A stretch of 64,000 nt of DNA from Pseudomonas sp. NBRC 111124 (GTDB taxonomy: Bacteria > Pseudomonadota > Gammaproteobacteria > Pseudomonadales > Pseudomonadaceae): positions 1-64,000 of the forward strand of contig NZ_BCBA01000009.1 in NCBI RefSeq assembly GCF_001320245.1. Direction: 5' to 3'. The position numbers and the translations under genes were made by a program. A model generated the notes under the pieces. The model was not told the origin of the DNA and did not search any database. It saw only the letters and a list, made by a program, of their open reading frames with translations. Below are positions 27,427-36,191 of the stretch, one piece after another (within the stretch, counting starts at the first letter, position 1; each line of letters opens with the position of its first letter).

Positions 27427-28932
27427 TTACCCCAGCTTGTGCCACTCGCGCTTGTCGCGCGTCAGCAATTCATTGCCGGCTTCGGGGCCATCCTCGCCCG
27501 CCGGGTACTCATGCACCTCGCCCGCCTGGGCCCAGGCATCAAGAAACGGCTGCACCGCGCGCCAGCCGTTCTCGATGTTGTCGGCCCGCTGGAACAGCGT
27601 CTGGTCGCCAGTCAGGCAGTCGTAGATCAGCGTTTCGTAGCCGGTGGCCGGGGTCATCTTGAAGAAGTCCTTGTAGGCAAAGCCCAGCTCGACGTTCTCC
27701 ATCACCAGTTCCGGCCCCGGCCGCTTGGCCTGCAAGTCGAACCACATGCCTTCGTTGGGCTGGATCTGGATCTTCAGGTAGTTGGGCTTGGGCCGCTCCA
27801 GCTCCGACTCGCGAAACTGCGCGTAGGGCGCGGGCTTGAAGCAGATGGCGATCTCGGTGTCGCGCACGCTCATGCGCTTGCCAGTGCGCAGGTAGAACGG
27901 CACCCCGGCCCAGCGCCAGTTGTCGATCATCACCTTGAGTGCCACGTAGGTTTCGGTCTGGCTGTCGGGTGCGACGTTGTTTTCCTGGCGATACCCCGGC
28001 AGCGGCTTGCGGCCCTGCTTGCCCGCGCTGTACTGACCCCGCACGGAGTTCTTCAGGGCCATCTTCGCCGACCAGGGGCGGATGGCGCCGATCACCTTGG
28101 CCTTCTCGCCCCGCACGGCATCGGCGGCAAACGCTGCCGGTGGCTCCATCGCCACCATCGCCAGCAACTGGAACAGGTGGTTGGGGACCATGTCGCGCAA
28201 CGCGCCGGTGTTGTCATAGAACGCGCCACGGGTTTCCACACCGACCGTTTCGGCCGCGGTGATCTGTACATGGTCGATGTAGTGGTTGTTCCAGAACGAC
28301 TCGAACAGGCCATTGGAGAAGCGGCTGACCAGAATGTTCTGTACCGTTTCCTTACCCAGATAATGGTCGATGCGGTAGATCTGCCGCTCGCTCATCACTT
28401 TCAGCAGGCAGGCATTGAGCGCCTCGGCACTGGCCAGGTCGGTGCCGAAGGGCTTTTCCACCACCACCCGCCGGAAGCCACCGGCAGACTCGTCGAGCAG
28501 GCCGGCCTCGCCCAGGCGCTGGGCCACTTCAGGGAAGAAGCGCGGTGAGGTGGCCAGGTAGAAGATGGCGTTGCCGTGGCTCGTCTTGTCGATACGCTTG
28601 GCCAGCGCCGCGTAAGTCGCCGGGTCGAGGAAGTCGCCGGTCTGGTAGTCCAGGCGCTTGGCCAGCCGCGCCCAGAGTTTCTCGTCCAGGCACTTGGCAG
28701 CGCCCTCGCTGCCTTTGTCGCGCTCCAGCATGAAGGCATGCAGGCGCTCGGCAAATTCATCAGCCGTGGCCGCGTTATGGTCAACGCCGACAATACGCAG
28801 GTTGCGGTCCAGCAGGCCGTCGCGGCTGAGGTTGTAAAGCGCCGGCATCAACAGGCGCTTGACCAGGTCACCATTGGCGCCAAACAGGAACAGCGTGCAG
28901 GGCGGAGCAGCAGGTATGGTCTGTTTGGTCAT
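27427..28932 (-). CDS. zwf: Glucose-6-phosphate 1-dehydrogenase
   Basis: A 501-residue enzyme oxidising glucose-6-phosphate to 6-phosphogluconolactone. The nucleotide motif is FLFGANGDLVKRLLMP (about 15-30), EKPFG is at 159-163, and the active site RIDHYLGKE is at 187-195 with the catalytic His. I chose the ATG at 28932, giving [18 protein letters not shown]; it overlaps the gnd stop by one base (TGATG). Pseudomonads carry several zwf isozymes; this one, paired with a gnd and outside the hexR/edd region, is an accessory isozyme (zwfB-like) by context. Confidence 0.93.
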   Translation of the reverse strand: MTKQTIPAAPPCTLFLFGANGDLVKRLLMPALYNLSRDGLLDRNLRIVGVDHNAATADEFAERLHAFMLERDKGSEGAAKCLDEKLWARLAKRLDYQTGDFLDPATYAALAKRIDKTSHGNAIFYLATSPRFFPEVAQRLGEAGLLDESAGGFRRVVVEKPFGTDLASAEALNACLLKVMSERQIYRIDHYLGKETVQNILVSRFSNGLFESFWNNHYIDHVQITAAETVGVETRGAFYDNTGALRDMVPNHLFQLLAMVAMEPPAAFAADAVRGEKAKVIGAIRPWSAKMALKNSVRGQYSAGKQGRKPLPGYRQENNVAPDSQTETYVALKVMIDNWRWAGVPFYLRTGKRMSVRDTEIAICFKPAPYAQFRESELERPKPNYLKIQIQPNEGMWFDLQAKRPGPELVMENVELGFAYKDFFKMTPATGYETLIYDCLTGDQTLFQRADNIENGWRAVQPFLDAWAQAGEVHEYPAGEDGPEAGNELLTRDKREWHKLG

Positions 28933-29912
28933 CAGTCTTTTTTCTCGACGTGGCCACCGAAGCCCAGGCGCATGGCCGAGAGGATCTTGTCGCCGTAGGT
29001 GCCCTGCTGTTGACGCGAGCGGAAGCGGGCGAACAGTGCACTGGACAGCACCGGCACTGGCACCGCCTGTTCGACGGCAGCGTCGATGGTCCAGCGGCCT
29101 TCGCCGCTGTCGGACACCGAGCCACTGAACTGCGCCAGCTGCGGGTCGGCCACCAACGCATCGGCAGTGAGGTCGAGCAGCCAGGAAGTGACCACGCTGC
29201 CACGGCGCCACACTTCGGCGATCTCGGCGACGTTGAGGTCGAAGCGTTGCTCCTCCGGCAGCTCATTACCACCCTTGCTGCGCAGCAGGTCGAAGCCTTC
29301 GGCATAGGCCTGCATCAGGCCATATTCAATGCCGTTGTGCACCATCTTCACGTAATGCCCGGCGCCAGGTGGGCCGGCGTGAATATAGCCATGTTCGGCG
29401 CGTTGATGCTCGCCGCTGCGGCCGTGGGTGCGCGGTATGTCGCCCACACCCGGTGCCAGTGCCTTGAACAAAGGCTCCAGGCGCTCGAACACGTCCTTCT
29501 CGCCACCAATCATCATGCAGTAGCCACGGTCCAGCCCCCATACGCCACCGGAGGTGCCGACATCCAGGTAATGCAGGCCACGTTTGGCCAGCTCCTTGGC
29601 GCGGCGCATGTCGTCCTTATAGAAGGTGTTGCCGCCATCGATGATCGCATCACCCGGCTCCAGCAACTCGGCCAGTTGGGCAATGGTTTGCTCGGTAGGC
29701 TCGCCAGCGGGCAGCATCACCCAGACGGCGCGGGGCGCCTTGAGCTTCTGCACCAGCGCGCCGAGGTCGTGGGCGCCCAGGGCGCCCTCGCGATGCAGGG
29801 TTTCGACGGCATCACGGTTGCGGTCATGCACCACGGTTTGGTGGCCGGCGCGCATCAGGCGCCTTGCGATATTGCCGCCCATGCGGCCCAGCCCGACGAT
29901 TCCCAGTTGCAT
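28932..29912 (-). CDS. gnd: 6-phosphogluconate dehydrogenase (short, NAD-type)
   Basis: A 326-residue decarboxylating dehydrogenase of the short GndA/YqeC class, not the ~470-residue form. [17 protein letters not shown] is the N-terminal coenzyme fold, followed by [32 protein letters not shown] (substrate site) and [16 protein letters not shown] with the catalytic Lys. It converts 6-phosphogluconate to ribulose-5-phosphate. First gene of the gnd-zwf-GH15 unit. Pseudomonads usually run Entner-Doudoroff, so this provides a separate oxidative pentose-phosphate branch. Confidence 0.92.
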   Translation of the reverse strand: MQLGIVGLGRMGGNIARRLMRAGHQTVVHDRNRDAVETLHREGALGAHDLGALVQKLKAPRAVWVMLPAGEPTEQTIAQLAELLEPGDAIIDGGNTFYKDDMRRAKELAKRGLHYLDVGTSGGVWGLDRGYCMMIGGEKDVFERLEPLFKALAPGVGDIPRTHGRSGEHQRAEHGYIHAGPPGAGHYVKMVHNGIEYGLMQAYAEGFDLLRSKGGNELPEEQRFDLNVAEIAEVWRRGSVVTSWLLDLTADALVADPQLAQFSGSVSDSGEGRWTIDAAVEQAVPVPVLSSALFARFRSRQQQGTYGDKILSAMRLGFGGHVEKKD

Positions 29913-30117
29913 GAGCTGACGCTCCCCTGTTCAAAATGGATGACATACACAGTTCGACATTTCAGATTAGTCCAGCACTGCGCCCGAGGGTTCAGCGACG
30001 AACGGCATGACAACGTTAAACAAAAAAGTTCCCTTAGGCGGCGAAAGAATTCAGAATGCGCGCCGCGTGAAGCGTCTACGCTTTAACTGTCACCAGCCAA
30101 AACCGCGAGGTGTGCTC

Positions 30118-30285
30118 ATGGGTACCTTGATGCCTGCTACTGCAACCCAGACCCTCTATGTCTCCGTGCGCCGCGACGAGCTGCGCAAACTGAAGGACGA
30201 ACGTGACCAGCTGCGCCAGCAGGTCGCTCAGTTGCACATGTTGCTGGAACAAGCGCGTAGCGACGGCAAAATCGTCACACTCTGA
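30118..30285 (+). CDS. Small coiled-coil protein of unknown function
   Basis: A 55-residue protein: a short variable start, then YVSVRRDELRKLKDERDQLR and QQVAQLHMLLEQA, an amphipathic, highly charged helix likely to form a coiled coil. The ATG at 30118 has GAGG seven bases upstream. It diverges from gnd and is followed by a REP-like hairpin. No enzymatic motif; function unknown. Confidence 0.65.
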   Translation: MGTLMPATATQTLYVSVRRDELRKLKDERDQLRQQVAQLHMLLEQARSDGKIVTL

Positions 30286-30303
30286 TTCATCCCCTCCCGC
30301 TCG

Positions 30304-30324
30304 GTGGGAGCTTCGCGCTCCCAC
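30304..30324. repeat. REP-derived hairpin
   Basis: GTGGGAGC-TTCGC-GCTCCCAC: perfect 8-base arms with the GTGGGAGC core of P. putida REP units. It is 18 bp after the small coiled-coil gene and may stabilise or end its transcript. Confidence 0.55.
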
Positions 30325-30809
30325 ACTGCTGAACCCTCGCCCCAGAATGGTGCATCAAAAGCTGCTCAGCCAGCCGATGGCGCACGCATCAATCCGCCCT
30401 GCCCCACCCTCGGACACCCCCATTCATTTCCGGTCACACACGCCAACGTTTGCGTCTATCTCGCGTCATAACGAAAGTGACCAGTGGGTCACCTTTTTAG
30501 CTCCCTCTCTCCTACACTCAGGTTTCGGCCCGCCATTTGCTCAGAGGAAGAGCGACGTAAAAAAGTCGAACTTTTGGAAATGGTGGCGGGTCAGCAACTA
30601 AGTAGGCCAAACGCAAAAGGACCTCCTTCGCACGGCCCGCCTACCCCACCCAGTCCAAACGCCTTCGGCCGGAATGCTGATCGCGTTGTGCCTTCGCGCA
30701 CGACTCAGGGGCATGGATAGCGTTACGCAATTGCCGAATCAGAGAGAACAAGCACGAGATATTGCAATGGGTGCCAGCACCCAGCCAACACTTAGGGACG
30801 GAGAGAAGT
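30325..30809 (+). promoter_or_regulatory. Long leader region of the glgA operon
   Basis: 485 bp without a convincing gene. It contains a short hairpin GTGACC-AGTG-GGTCAC followed by CTTTTT (30477-30498), which could end upstream transcription, and a candidate AlgU-type promoter at 30568-30595. If that promoter is used, the glgA mRNA has an untranslated leader of about 200 nt. The remainder shows no repeat or motif I can name. Confidence 0.45.
30568..30595 (+). promoter_or_regulatory. Candidate AlgU (sigma-22) promoter for glgA operon
   Basis: GAACTT, 17 bases, then TCAGC. The -35 is a perfect match to the AlgU consensus GAACTT; the -10 (TCTGA type) is imperfect. The position, 215 bp upstream of glgA, is somewhat far but possible. 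Confidence 0.35.
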
Positions 30810-32369
30810 ATGATCAGTGCCGCTGTCGAGCCTCACGTAGATTCATTCAACCGCGACAACCGCGAGCCGCTCACCCCGGATTTCGCCAAGACAGGCAAGG
30901 CACCCGGCGCCCAGCGCCAGCACAACCCGAACAAGCGCAAGATCCTTTTCGTCACTTCGGAAATCGCCGACCTGGTCAAGACCGGCGGCCTCGGTGACGT
31001 GTCTGCAGCGCTGCCCCGGGCCCTGGCGCACCTGCACGATGTACGGGTGCTGATCCCCGGCTACCCCCAGGTGATGGAAAGCGACAACCCGATCCATATC
31101 GTCGGCGAACTCGGCGGCCACGCCGCCCTGCCACCCTGCAAGATTGGCCGCATGGACATGCCGGACGGCCTGGTCATCTATGTGCTGATCTGCCCCGAGT
31201 TGTACCAACGCGACGGCACCCCGTACGGTGCCAACAACGGTCGCGACTGGCCTGACAACCATATCCGTTTCGCCCGCCTGGGCCTGGCCGCAGCAGAAAT
31301 CGCCGCTGGCGAAGGCATGATCCACTGGAAGCCCGAAGTGGTGCACGCGCATGACTGGCCCGCCGGCCTGGCGCCAGCCTACATGCACTGGCGGGGGCTG
31401 AACACGCCGACCCTGTTCACCATTCACAACCTGGCCTATCAGGGCGTCTACAGCCGCGGCTGCAGCCCGGAGCTGGCGATCCCCGAGCATGCCATGCAAC
31501 AGGAAGGCATGGAGTTCTACGGCAAGCTGTCCTTCCTCAAGGCCGGCCTGGCCTACTCCAGCCACATCACCACGGTCAGCGCCACCTATGCCCAGGAAAT
31601 CACCACCCCGGAATTCGGCTGCGGGCTTGATGGCTTCCTGGCCAGCAAGGCCCAGCAAGGCCTGCTCGGCGGCATCCCCAATGGCATCGACGAAAGCTGG
31701 GACTCGGCCACCGACAAGCACCTGGAGCATAACTTCAGCATCAATGACTGGGACGGCAAGGCACGCAACAGCGACGCCGTGCGCAAGCTGTTCGGCCTGG
31801 AAGCCTCTGAGGGGCCGTTGTTCGCGGTGGTATCACGGCTGGTCTACCAGAAAGGCCTGGACCTGACCTTGGGCGTTGCCGACTACATCGTCGAACAAGG
31901 TGGTCAGATCGCGATCATCGGCCGCGGTGAGCCGGAAGAGGAACAGGCCATGCGCGAGCTGGCCCTGCGTCACCCTGGCCGCATTGGCGTGCGTATCGGT
32001 TTCAACGAAACCGACGCCCGGCGCATGTTCGCCGGCAGCGACTTCCTGCTGATGCCTTCGCGCTACGAGCCGTGCGGCCTGAGCCAGATGTATGCACAGC
32101 GCTTTGGTTCGCTACCGGTGGCGCGCAATACCGGCGGCCTGGCCGACACCATCGAGGACGGCGTTACCGGCTTCCTGTTCAATGAATCGACCATCGACAG
32201 CTACCGCGAAGCGCTGAGCCGTGCCTTCTATACCTACGGCAAGAAGGACCTGCTCAACGCCATGCGCTGCCTGTCGATGACCCAGCCGTTCAACTGGTGC
32301 CAGGCAGTGGAACCCTATGCGCGGCTCTATGAAGACTTGGTCAAGCAGTCACACCTGAGCCACTATTGA
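30810..32369 (+). CDS. glgA: Glycogen synthase GlgA (GT5)
   Basis: A 519-residue GT-B glucosyltransferase elongating alpha-1,4-glucan from a nucleotide-glucose. The donor motif KTGGLGDV is at 57-64. The C-terminal half shows SRLVYQKGLDL, IIGRGEPEEEQAM and the PSRYEPCGLSQMYA phosphate/ribose-binding loop. An N-terminal extension of about 42 residues, rich in charged residues, precedes the fold. The ATG at 30810 has GGAGAG upstream. First gene of glgA-treZ-malQ-treY. No glgC is present, so its nucleotide sugar comes from elsewhere. Its linear glucan is a plausible substrate for TreY. Confidence 0.93.
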   Translation: MISAAVEPHVDSFNRDNREPLTPDFAKTGKAPGAQRQHNPNKRKILFVTSEIADLVKTGGLGDVSAALPRALAHLHDVRVLIPGYPQVMESDNPIHIVGELGGHAALPPCKIGRMDMPDGLVIYVLICPELYQRDGTPYGANNGRDWPDNHIRFARLGLAAAEIAAGEGMIHWKPEVVHAHDWPAGLAPAYMHWRGLNTPTLFTIHNLAYQGVYSRGCSPELAIPEHAMQQEGMEFYGKLSFLKAGLAYSSHITTVSATYAQEITTPEFGCGLDGFLASKAQQGLLGGIPNGIDESWDSATDKHLEHNFSINDWDGKARNSDAVRKLFGLEASEGPLFAVVSRLVYQKGLDLTLGVADYIVEQGGQIAIIGRGEPEEEQAMRELALRHPGRIGVRIGFNETDARRMFAGSDFLLMPSRYEPCGLSQMYAQRFGSLPVARNTGGLADTIEDGVTGFLFNESTIDSYREALSRAFYTYGKKDLLNAMRCLSMTQPFNWCQAVEPYARLYEDLVKQSHLSHY

Positions 32370-32382
32370 GCGGGGTTTGAAG

Positions 32383-34125
32383 ATGCACAGGCATGGCGCA
32401 CACCTTTTGGACGCCACGTCGGCGCGCTTCGCCCTCTGGGCGCCGGATGCGCGCAGCGTGAGCTTGGAACTGGAACAGCAGCCCGCCATCGAGCTGCTGC
32501 CCGAGGACGACGGCTGGTTCACGGGCCTTGCGCCGTGCCAGGCCGGCGACCGCTATCACTACCGCATCGACGGCAAGCTGCAGGTGGCCGACCCGGCGTC
32601 GCGCTATCAGCCCGAAGGTGTGCACGGGCCAAGCCAGGTGGTGGATGTAGCCCGCTACGACTGGCAACACCCGTGGCAAGGCAGGCCTTGGCACGAAGCC
32701 GTGATCCAGGAGCTGCACGTCGGCGTGCTCGAAGGCTACCAAGGCGTCGCCCGGCAGTTGCCGCGGCTGGCCGAACTGGGCATCACTGCCATCGAGCTGA
32801 TGCCGCTCGGCCAATTCCCCGGCGAACGCAACTGGGGCTATGACGGTGTGCTGCCCTATGCACCGCAGCATACCTACGGTAGCCCCGAACAGCTGTGCGC
32901 ACTGGTGGACAGCGCCCATGGCCAGGGGCTGATGGTGATGGTCGATGTGGTCTACAACCACTTTGGCCCGGACGGCAATTACCTGCACCAGTACGCCAGC
33001 CCGTTTTTTCGCGAAGACCGCCAGACACCCTGGGGGGCGGCCATCGACTTTCGCCGCCGCGAGGTACGCGAATATTTCATCCAGAACGCCCTGATGTGGC
33101 TGTGCGACTACCGCTGCGATGGCCTGCGCCTGGATGCGGTGCACGCCATCGACCAGCCTGACTTTCTGGTTGAATTGGCGCAGCGAGTACGCACTGCCGT
33201 GGAACCCGGCCGGCATGTGTGGTTGGTGCTGGAAAACGAGCACAACCAGGCCTCGCTGCTCGAACAAGGCTTCGATGCGCAATGGAACGATGATGGCCAC
33301 AACGCCTTGCACGTACTGCTGACCGGAGAAACGGAAGGCTATTACGCCGACTACCAGGAACGGCCCATCGAAAAACTGGCCCGCTGCCTGTCCGAAGGCT
33401 TCGTGTTCCAAGGCCAGGCCAATCGCCACGGTGTACCACGCGGCGAACCCAGCGGGCACCTCGAACCCTCTTCGTTCGTGTTGTTCCTGCAAAACCATGA
33501 CCAGATTGGCAACCGCGCATTGGGCGAACGCCTGACGCGCCTGTGCCCGGCGCCGGCCTTGCGTGCGGCCACCGGCCTGTTGCTGCTGGCGCCCATGATC
33601 CCGTTGCTGTTCATGGGCGATGACGATGGCAGTTGTCGGCCGTTCCTGTTCTTTACCGATTTCCACGACGAACTGGCCGATGCCGTGCGCGAGGGCCGGC
33701 GCGGCGAGTTCGCCCACTTCAAGGCATTTGCCGACCCCGAGCAGCGCGCTCACATCCCCGACCCCAATGCCGAACAGACCTTCGAGGCCTCGCGGCCGCA
33801 GAACAACGAGGTGATCGCTGGCTGGCGCGGGCTCTATCAGCGCTTGCTCGCCTTGCGCCAGCGCCACGTCATCCCGCACCTGCCCGGCAGCCGCGCACTG
33901 GGCGCCGAGGTGCTGGGCGACCGAGCCCTGACCGCGCGCTGGCGCCTGGGGGATGGCAGCATACTGCGCATTGACCTGAACCTGGCCGCCACACCTCAGG
34001 GCGTCGAACTGCCCGCCGCACAATGGCGCCTGTTCGACAGCAGCGACACCTCCCACCCAAATACTGCGCTGTCCGCCCACAGCTGCGTGGTCAGCCTGCT
34101 TCCACCCGGCCAGGAGCGCCCATGA
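32383..34125 (+). CDS. treZ: Malto-oligosyltrehalose trehalohydrolase TreZ (GH13_10)
   Basis: A 580-residue enzyme releasing trehalose from maltooligosyltrehalose. An N-terminal CBM48-like domain (RFALWAPDARSVSLEL) precedes the GH13 barrel: nucleophile Asp251 in CDGLRLDAVHAI, acid Glu284 in WLVLENEHN, and the third acid in LQNHDQIGNR (371-374). After it, where most TreZ sequences I know read GEE(W/Y)G, this protein has GDDDG (412-416), an odd acidic substitution. The ATG at 32383 is preferred over a TTG six bases upstream. Its stop overlaps malQ (ATGA), showing tight coupling. Confidence 0.92.
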   Translation: MHRHGAHLLDATSARFALWAPDARSVSLELEQQPAIELLPEDDGWFTGLAPCQAGDRYHYRIDGKLQVADPASRYQPEGVHGPSQVVDVARYDWQHPWQGRPWHEAVIQELHVGVLEGYQGVARQLPRLAELGITAIELMPLGQFPGERNWGYDGVLPYAPQHTYGSPEQLCALVDSAHGQGLMVMVDVVYNHFGPDGNYLHQYASPFFREDRQTPWGAAIDFRRREVREYFIQNALMWLCDYRCDGLRLDAVHAIDQPDFLVELAQRVRTAVEPGRHVWLVLENEHNQASLLEQGFDAQWNDDGHNALHVLLTGETEGYYADYQERPIEKLARCLSEGFVFQGQANRHGVPRGEPSGHLEPSSFVLFLQNHDQIGNRALGERLTRLCPAPALRAATGLLLLAPMIPLLFMGDDDGSCRPFLFFTDFHDELADAVREGRRGEFAHFKAFADPEQRAHIPDPNAEQTFEASRPQNNEVIAGWRGLYQRLLALRQRHVIPHLPGSRALGAEVLGDRALTARWRLGDGSILRIDLNLAATPQGVELPAAQWRLFDSSDTSHPNTALSAHSCVVSLLPPGQERP

Positions 34126-36191
34126 GCGAAACCGCCTTGCACCGACTGGCCGCCCGCGTAGGGCTGGCCCGCGACTGGATCGACGCCAACAACCGGCCGC
34201 AACAGGTCAGCGACGAGGTACTGCGCAAGGTTCTCGACGGCCTGGGTCACCCCGCCCGCGACGAGCCTGCCATCCAGGCCAGCCTGCGCGCCGTGGAGGC
34301 CGCCGATGACGGCGAACACCTGCCCCCGCTGATTACCGCCGAGCTTGACCAACCGCTGCCCTTGGGGCGCTACTTCCCGCCAGGCAGCGCCGTACGTTGC
34401 ACCTTGGAAAGCAACCGCCTGCAGGACCTGACCCTCGATGCCCAGGGCAACCTCCCCGGCGGCCTGCCGGTCGGTTATCACCTGCTGCAGATCAACGACC
34501 GCAGCTTCACCGTCGCCGTCGCACCGCCACGTTGCTGGGGCTTGGCTGACGCCGTCGCCGAACCACCGCCGCGCTGCTGGGGCCTGGCCGTGCAGCTTTA
34601 CAGCCTGCGCCGCCCCGGTGATGGCGGCTATGGCGACTGCCTGGCGCTGGAGCAGCTGGCACGCAGCGCCGCCGAACGCGGCGCTGACGCCTTGGCGATC
34701 AGCCCGATCCATGCCCTGTCGGCCATCGACCAGCAACACTACAGCCCCTACTCGCCGTCCAGCCGTCTGCTGCTGAACACCCTGTACGCCAGCCCCGCCG
34801 CCCTGCTGGGTGAGCGCGCCGTGCGCATGGCGATCGAGGCCTGCGGCCTGGAACAGGTAGTCGAAGAGCTGGAACAACGCCCGCTGGTGGACTGGCCTCG
34901 CGCCGCCGACGCCCGCCTGCGGCTGCTCGAAGCGCTTTATCTGGATTTCAGCCAGGCCGACCACCCACTGCGCAAGGACTTCGACAGCTTCCGTGAAGCC
35001 CGTGGCCAGGCCTTGGAGCACCACTGCCGTTTCGAAGTGCTGCAGGCGCATGCCGTCGAGCATGGCCTGGGCGCCGACTGGCGCAACTGGCCCAGTGCCT
35101 GGCACGATCCGTACCACCCGGAAGTCGAAGCCTTTGCCAACGCTTATCCGGCAAAGATCGAATTCCACGCGTTCTGCCAATGGCTGACCGAACGCAGCCT
35201 GCAACGCGCCCAGCACGCGGCACGCAGCAATGGCATGGCAATCGGCCTGATTGCCGACCTGGCCGTCGGAGCCGACGGTGCGGGTAGCCAGGCCTGGAGC
35301 CGCCAGGACGAGCTGCTGGCCAACTTAAATGTGGGCGCTCCGCCCGATATTCTCAACCGCTCGGGCCAGGACTGGGGCATTTGCGCCTTCTCTCCCGAAG
35401 GCCTCAAGCGCAACGGCTACCGCGCCTTCATCGAGATGCTGCGGGCCAACCTGACCCATGCCGGCGGCCTGCGCATCGACCATGTGATGGGCCTGCGCCG
35501 GTTGTGGCTGATCCCCCGTGGCTGCAAGCCCGACGAAGGCGCCTACCTCAGTTTCCCGGTAGAAGACCTGCTGCGCCTGCTGGCCCTGGAGTCGGTGCGC
35601 CACCAGGCGATCATCCTCGGCGAAGACCTCGGCACCGTGCCCGAAGGCCTGCGCGAACAGCTGGCGGCCAAGGCTGTGCTGGGCATGCGCGTGCTGCCGT
35701 TCGAGCAGACCCAGCCCGGCCTCTTCAAGCCGATCCTCGATTGGCCGGACGACGCCTTGGCCACCACCGGCACCCACGACCTGGCACCGCTGGCCGGCTG
35801 GCTGCAAAGCCGCGACATCGACTGGAGCCACCGCCTGGAGCTGATCGATGCCGCCACCGAACTGCACTGGCGCCACGAACGGCAGAAGGAGCGCGAAGGC
35901 TTGCGTCGCATCCTTGAGGCCAACTACGGCCCGCAGGCGAACAACGACGCGCTGATCGACGCTGCCATCCGCTATGTCGGCCACACCCGAGCCCCGCTGG
36001 TGCTGATCCCCCTGGAAGACCTGCTCGGCAGCGACGAGCAGCCCAACCTGCCCGGCACCACCAGCGGCCACCCCAACTGGCGCCGGCGCTTCGCCGCACC
36101 GGTGCGTGAATTACTCGACGACGAAGACGCCTCACGGCGCCTTGAACTGCTGGCCCAGGCCCGCGAACAAGCTTGGGAGCGTGACCGATGA
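34122..36191 (+). CDS. malQ: 4-alpha-glucanotransferase MalQ (GH77)
   Basis: A 689-residue disproportionating enzyme transferring maltosyl and longer units between glucans. The nucleophile is Asp453 in LRIDHVMGLRRLW, the acid Glu501 in ILGEDLGTVP, and Asp553 in TGTHDLAPL. The N-terminal 150 residues form the MalQ-specific domain with ARVGLARDWIDANN. ATGA overlaps link it both to treZ upstream and treY downstream. In this operon it probably adjusts chain lengths so that TreY/TreZ leftovers are recycled. Confidence 0.92.
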   Translation: MSETALHRLAARVGLARDWIDANNRPQQVSDEVLRKVLDGLGHPARDEPAIQASLRAVEAADDGEHLPPLITAELDQPLPLGRYFPPGSAVRCTLESNRLQDLTLDAQGNLPGGLPVGYHLLQINDRSFTVAVAPPRCWGLADAVAEPPPRCWGLAVQLYSLRRPGDGGYGDCLALEQLARSAAERGADALAISPIHALSAIDQQHYSPYSPSSRLLLNTLYASPAALLGERAVRMAIEACGLEQVVEELEQRPLVDWPRAADARLRLLEALYLDFSQADHPLRKDFDSFREARGQALEHHCRFEVLQAHAVEHGLGADWRNWPSAWHDPYHPEVEAFANAYPAKIEFHAFCQWLTERSLQRAQHAARSNGMAIGLIADLAVGADGAGSQAWSRQDELLANLNVGAPPDILNRSGQDWGICAFSPEGLKRNGYRAFIEMLRANLTHAGGLRIDHVMGLRRLWLIPRGCKPDEGAYLSFPVEDLLRLLALESVRHQAIILGEDLGTVPEGLREQLAAKAVLGMRVLPFEQTQPGLFKPILDWPDDALATTGTHDLAPLAGWLQSRDIDWSHRLELIDAATELHWRHERQKEREGLRRILEANYGPQANNDALIDAAIRYVGHTRAPLVLIPLEDLLGSDEQPNLPGTTSGHPNWRRRFAAPVRELLDDEDASRRLELLAQAREQAWERDR

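Noticed and set aside
28933..29211. Upstream extension of zwf
   Set aside because: It overlaps gnd in another frame; [11 protein letters not shown] at 28932 fits the enzyme and couples to the gnd stop.
30477..30498. Intrinsic terminator before glgA
   Set aside because: The six-base stem is weak and no gene ends just before it; mentioned only as part of the leader region.
30674..30997. 107-codon frame in the glgA leader
   Set aside because: It runs into glgA in another frame, with Arg/Pro/Gln-rich composition and no ribosome site.
34023..34121. Upstream start for malQ
   Set aside because: It would overlap treZ by about 100 bp, and the ATGA overlap at 34122 leads directly into the MalQ N-terminal domain.
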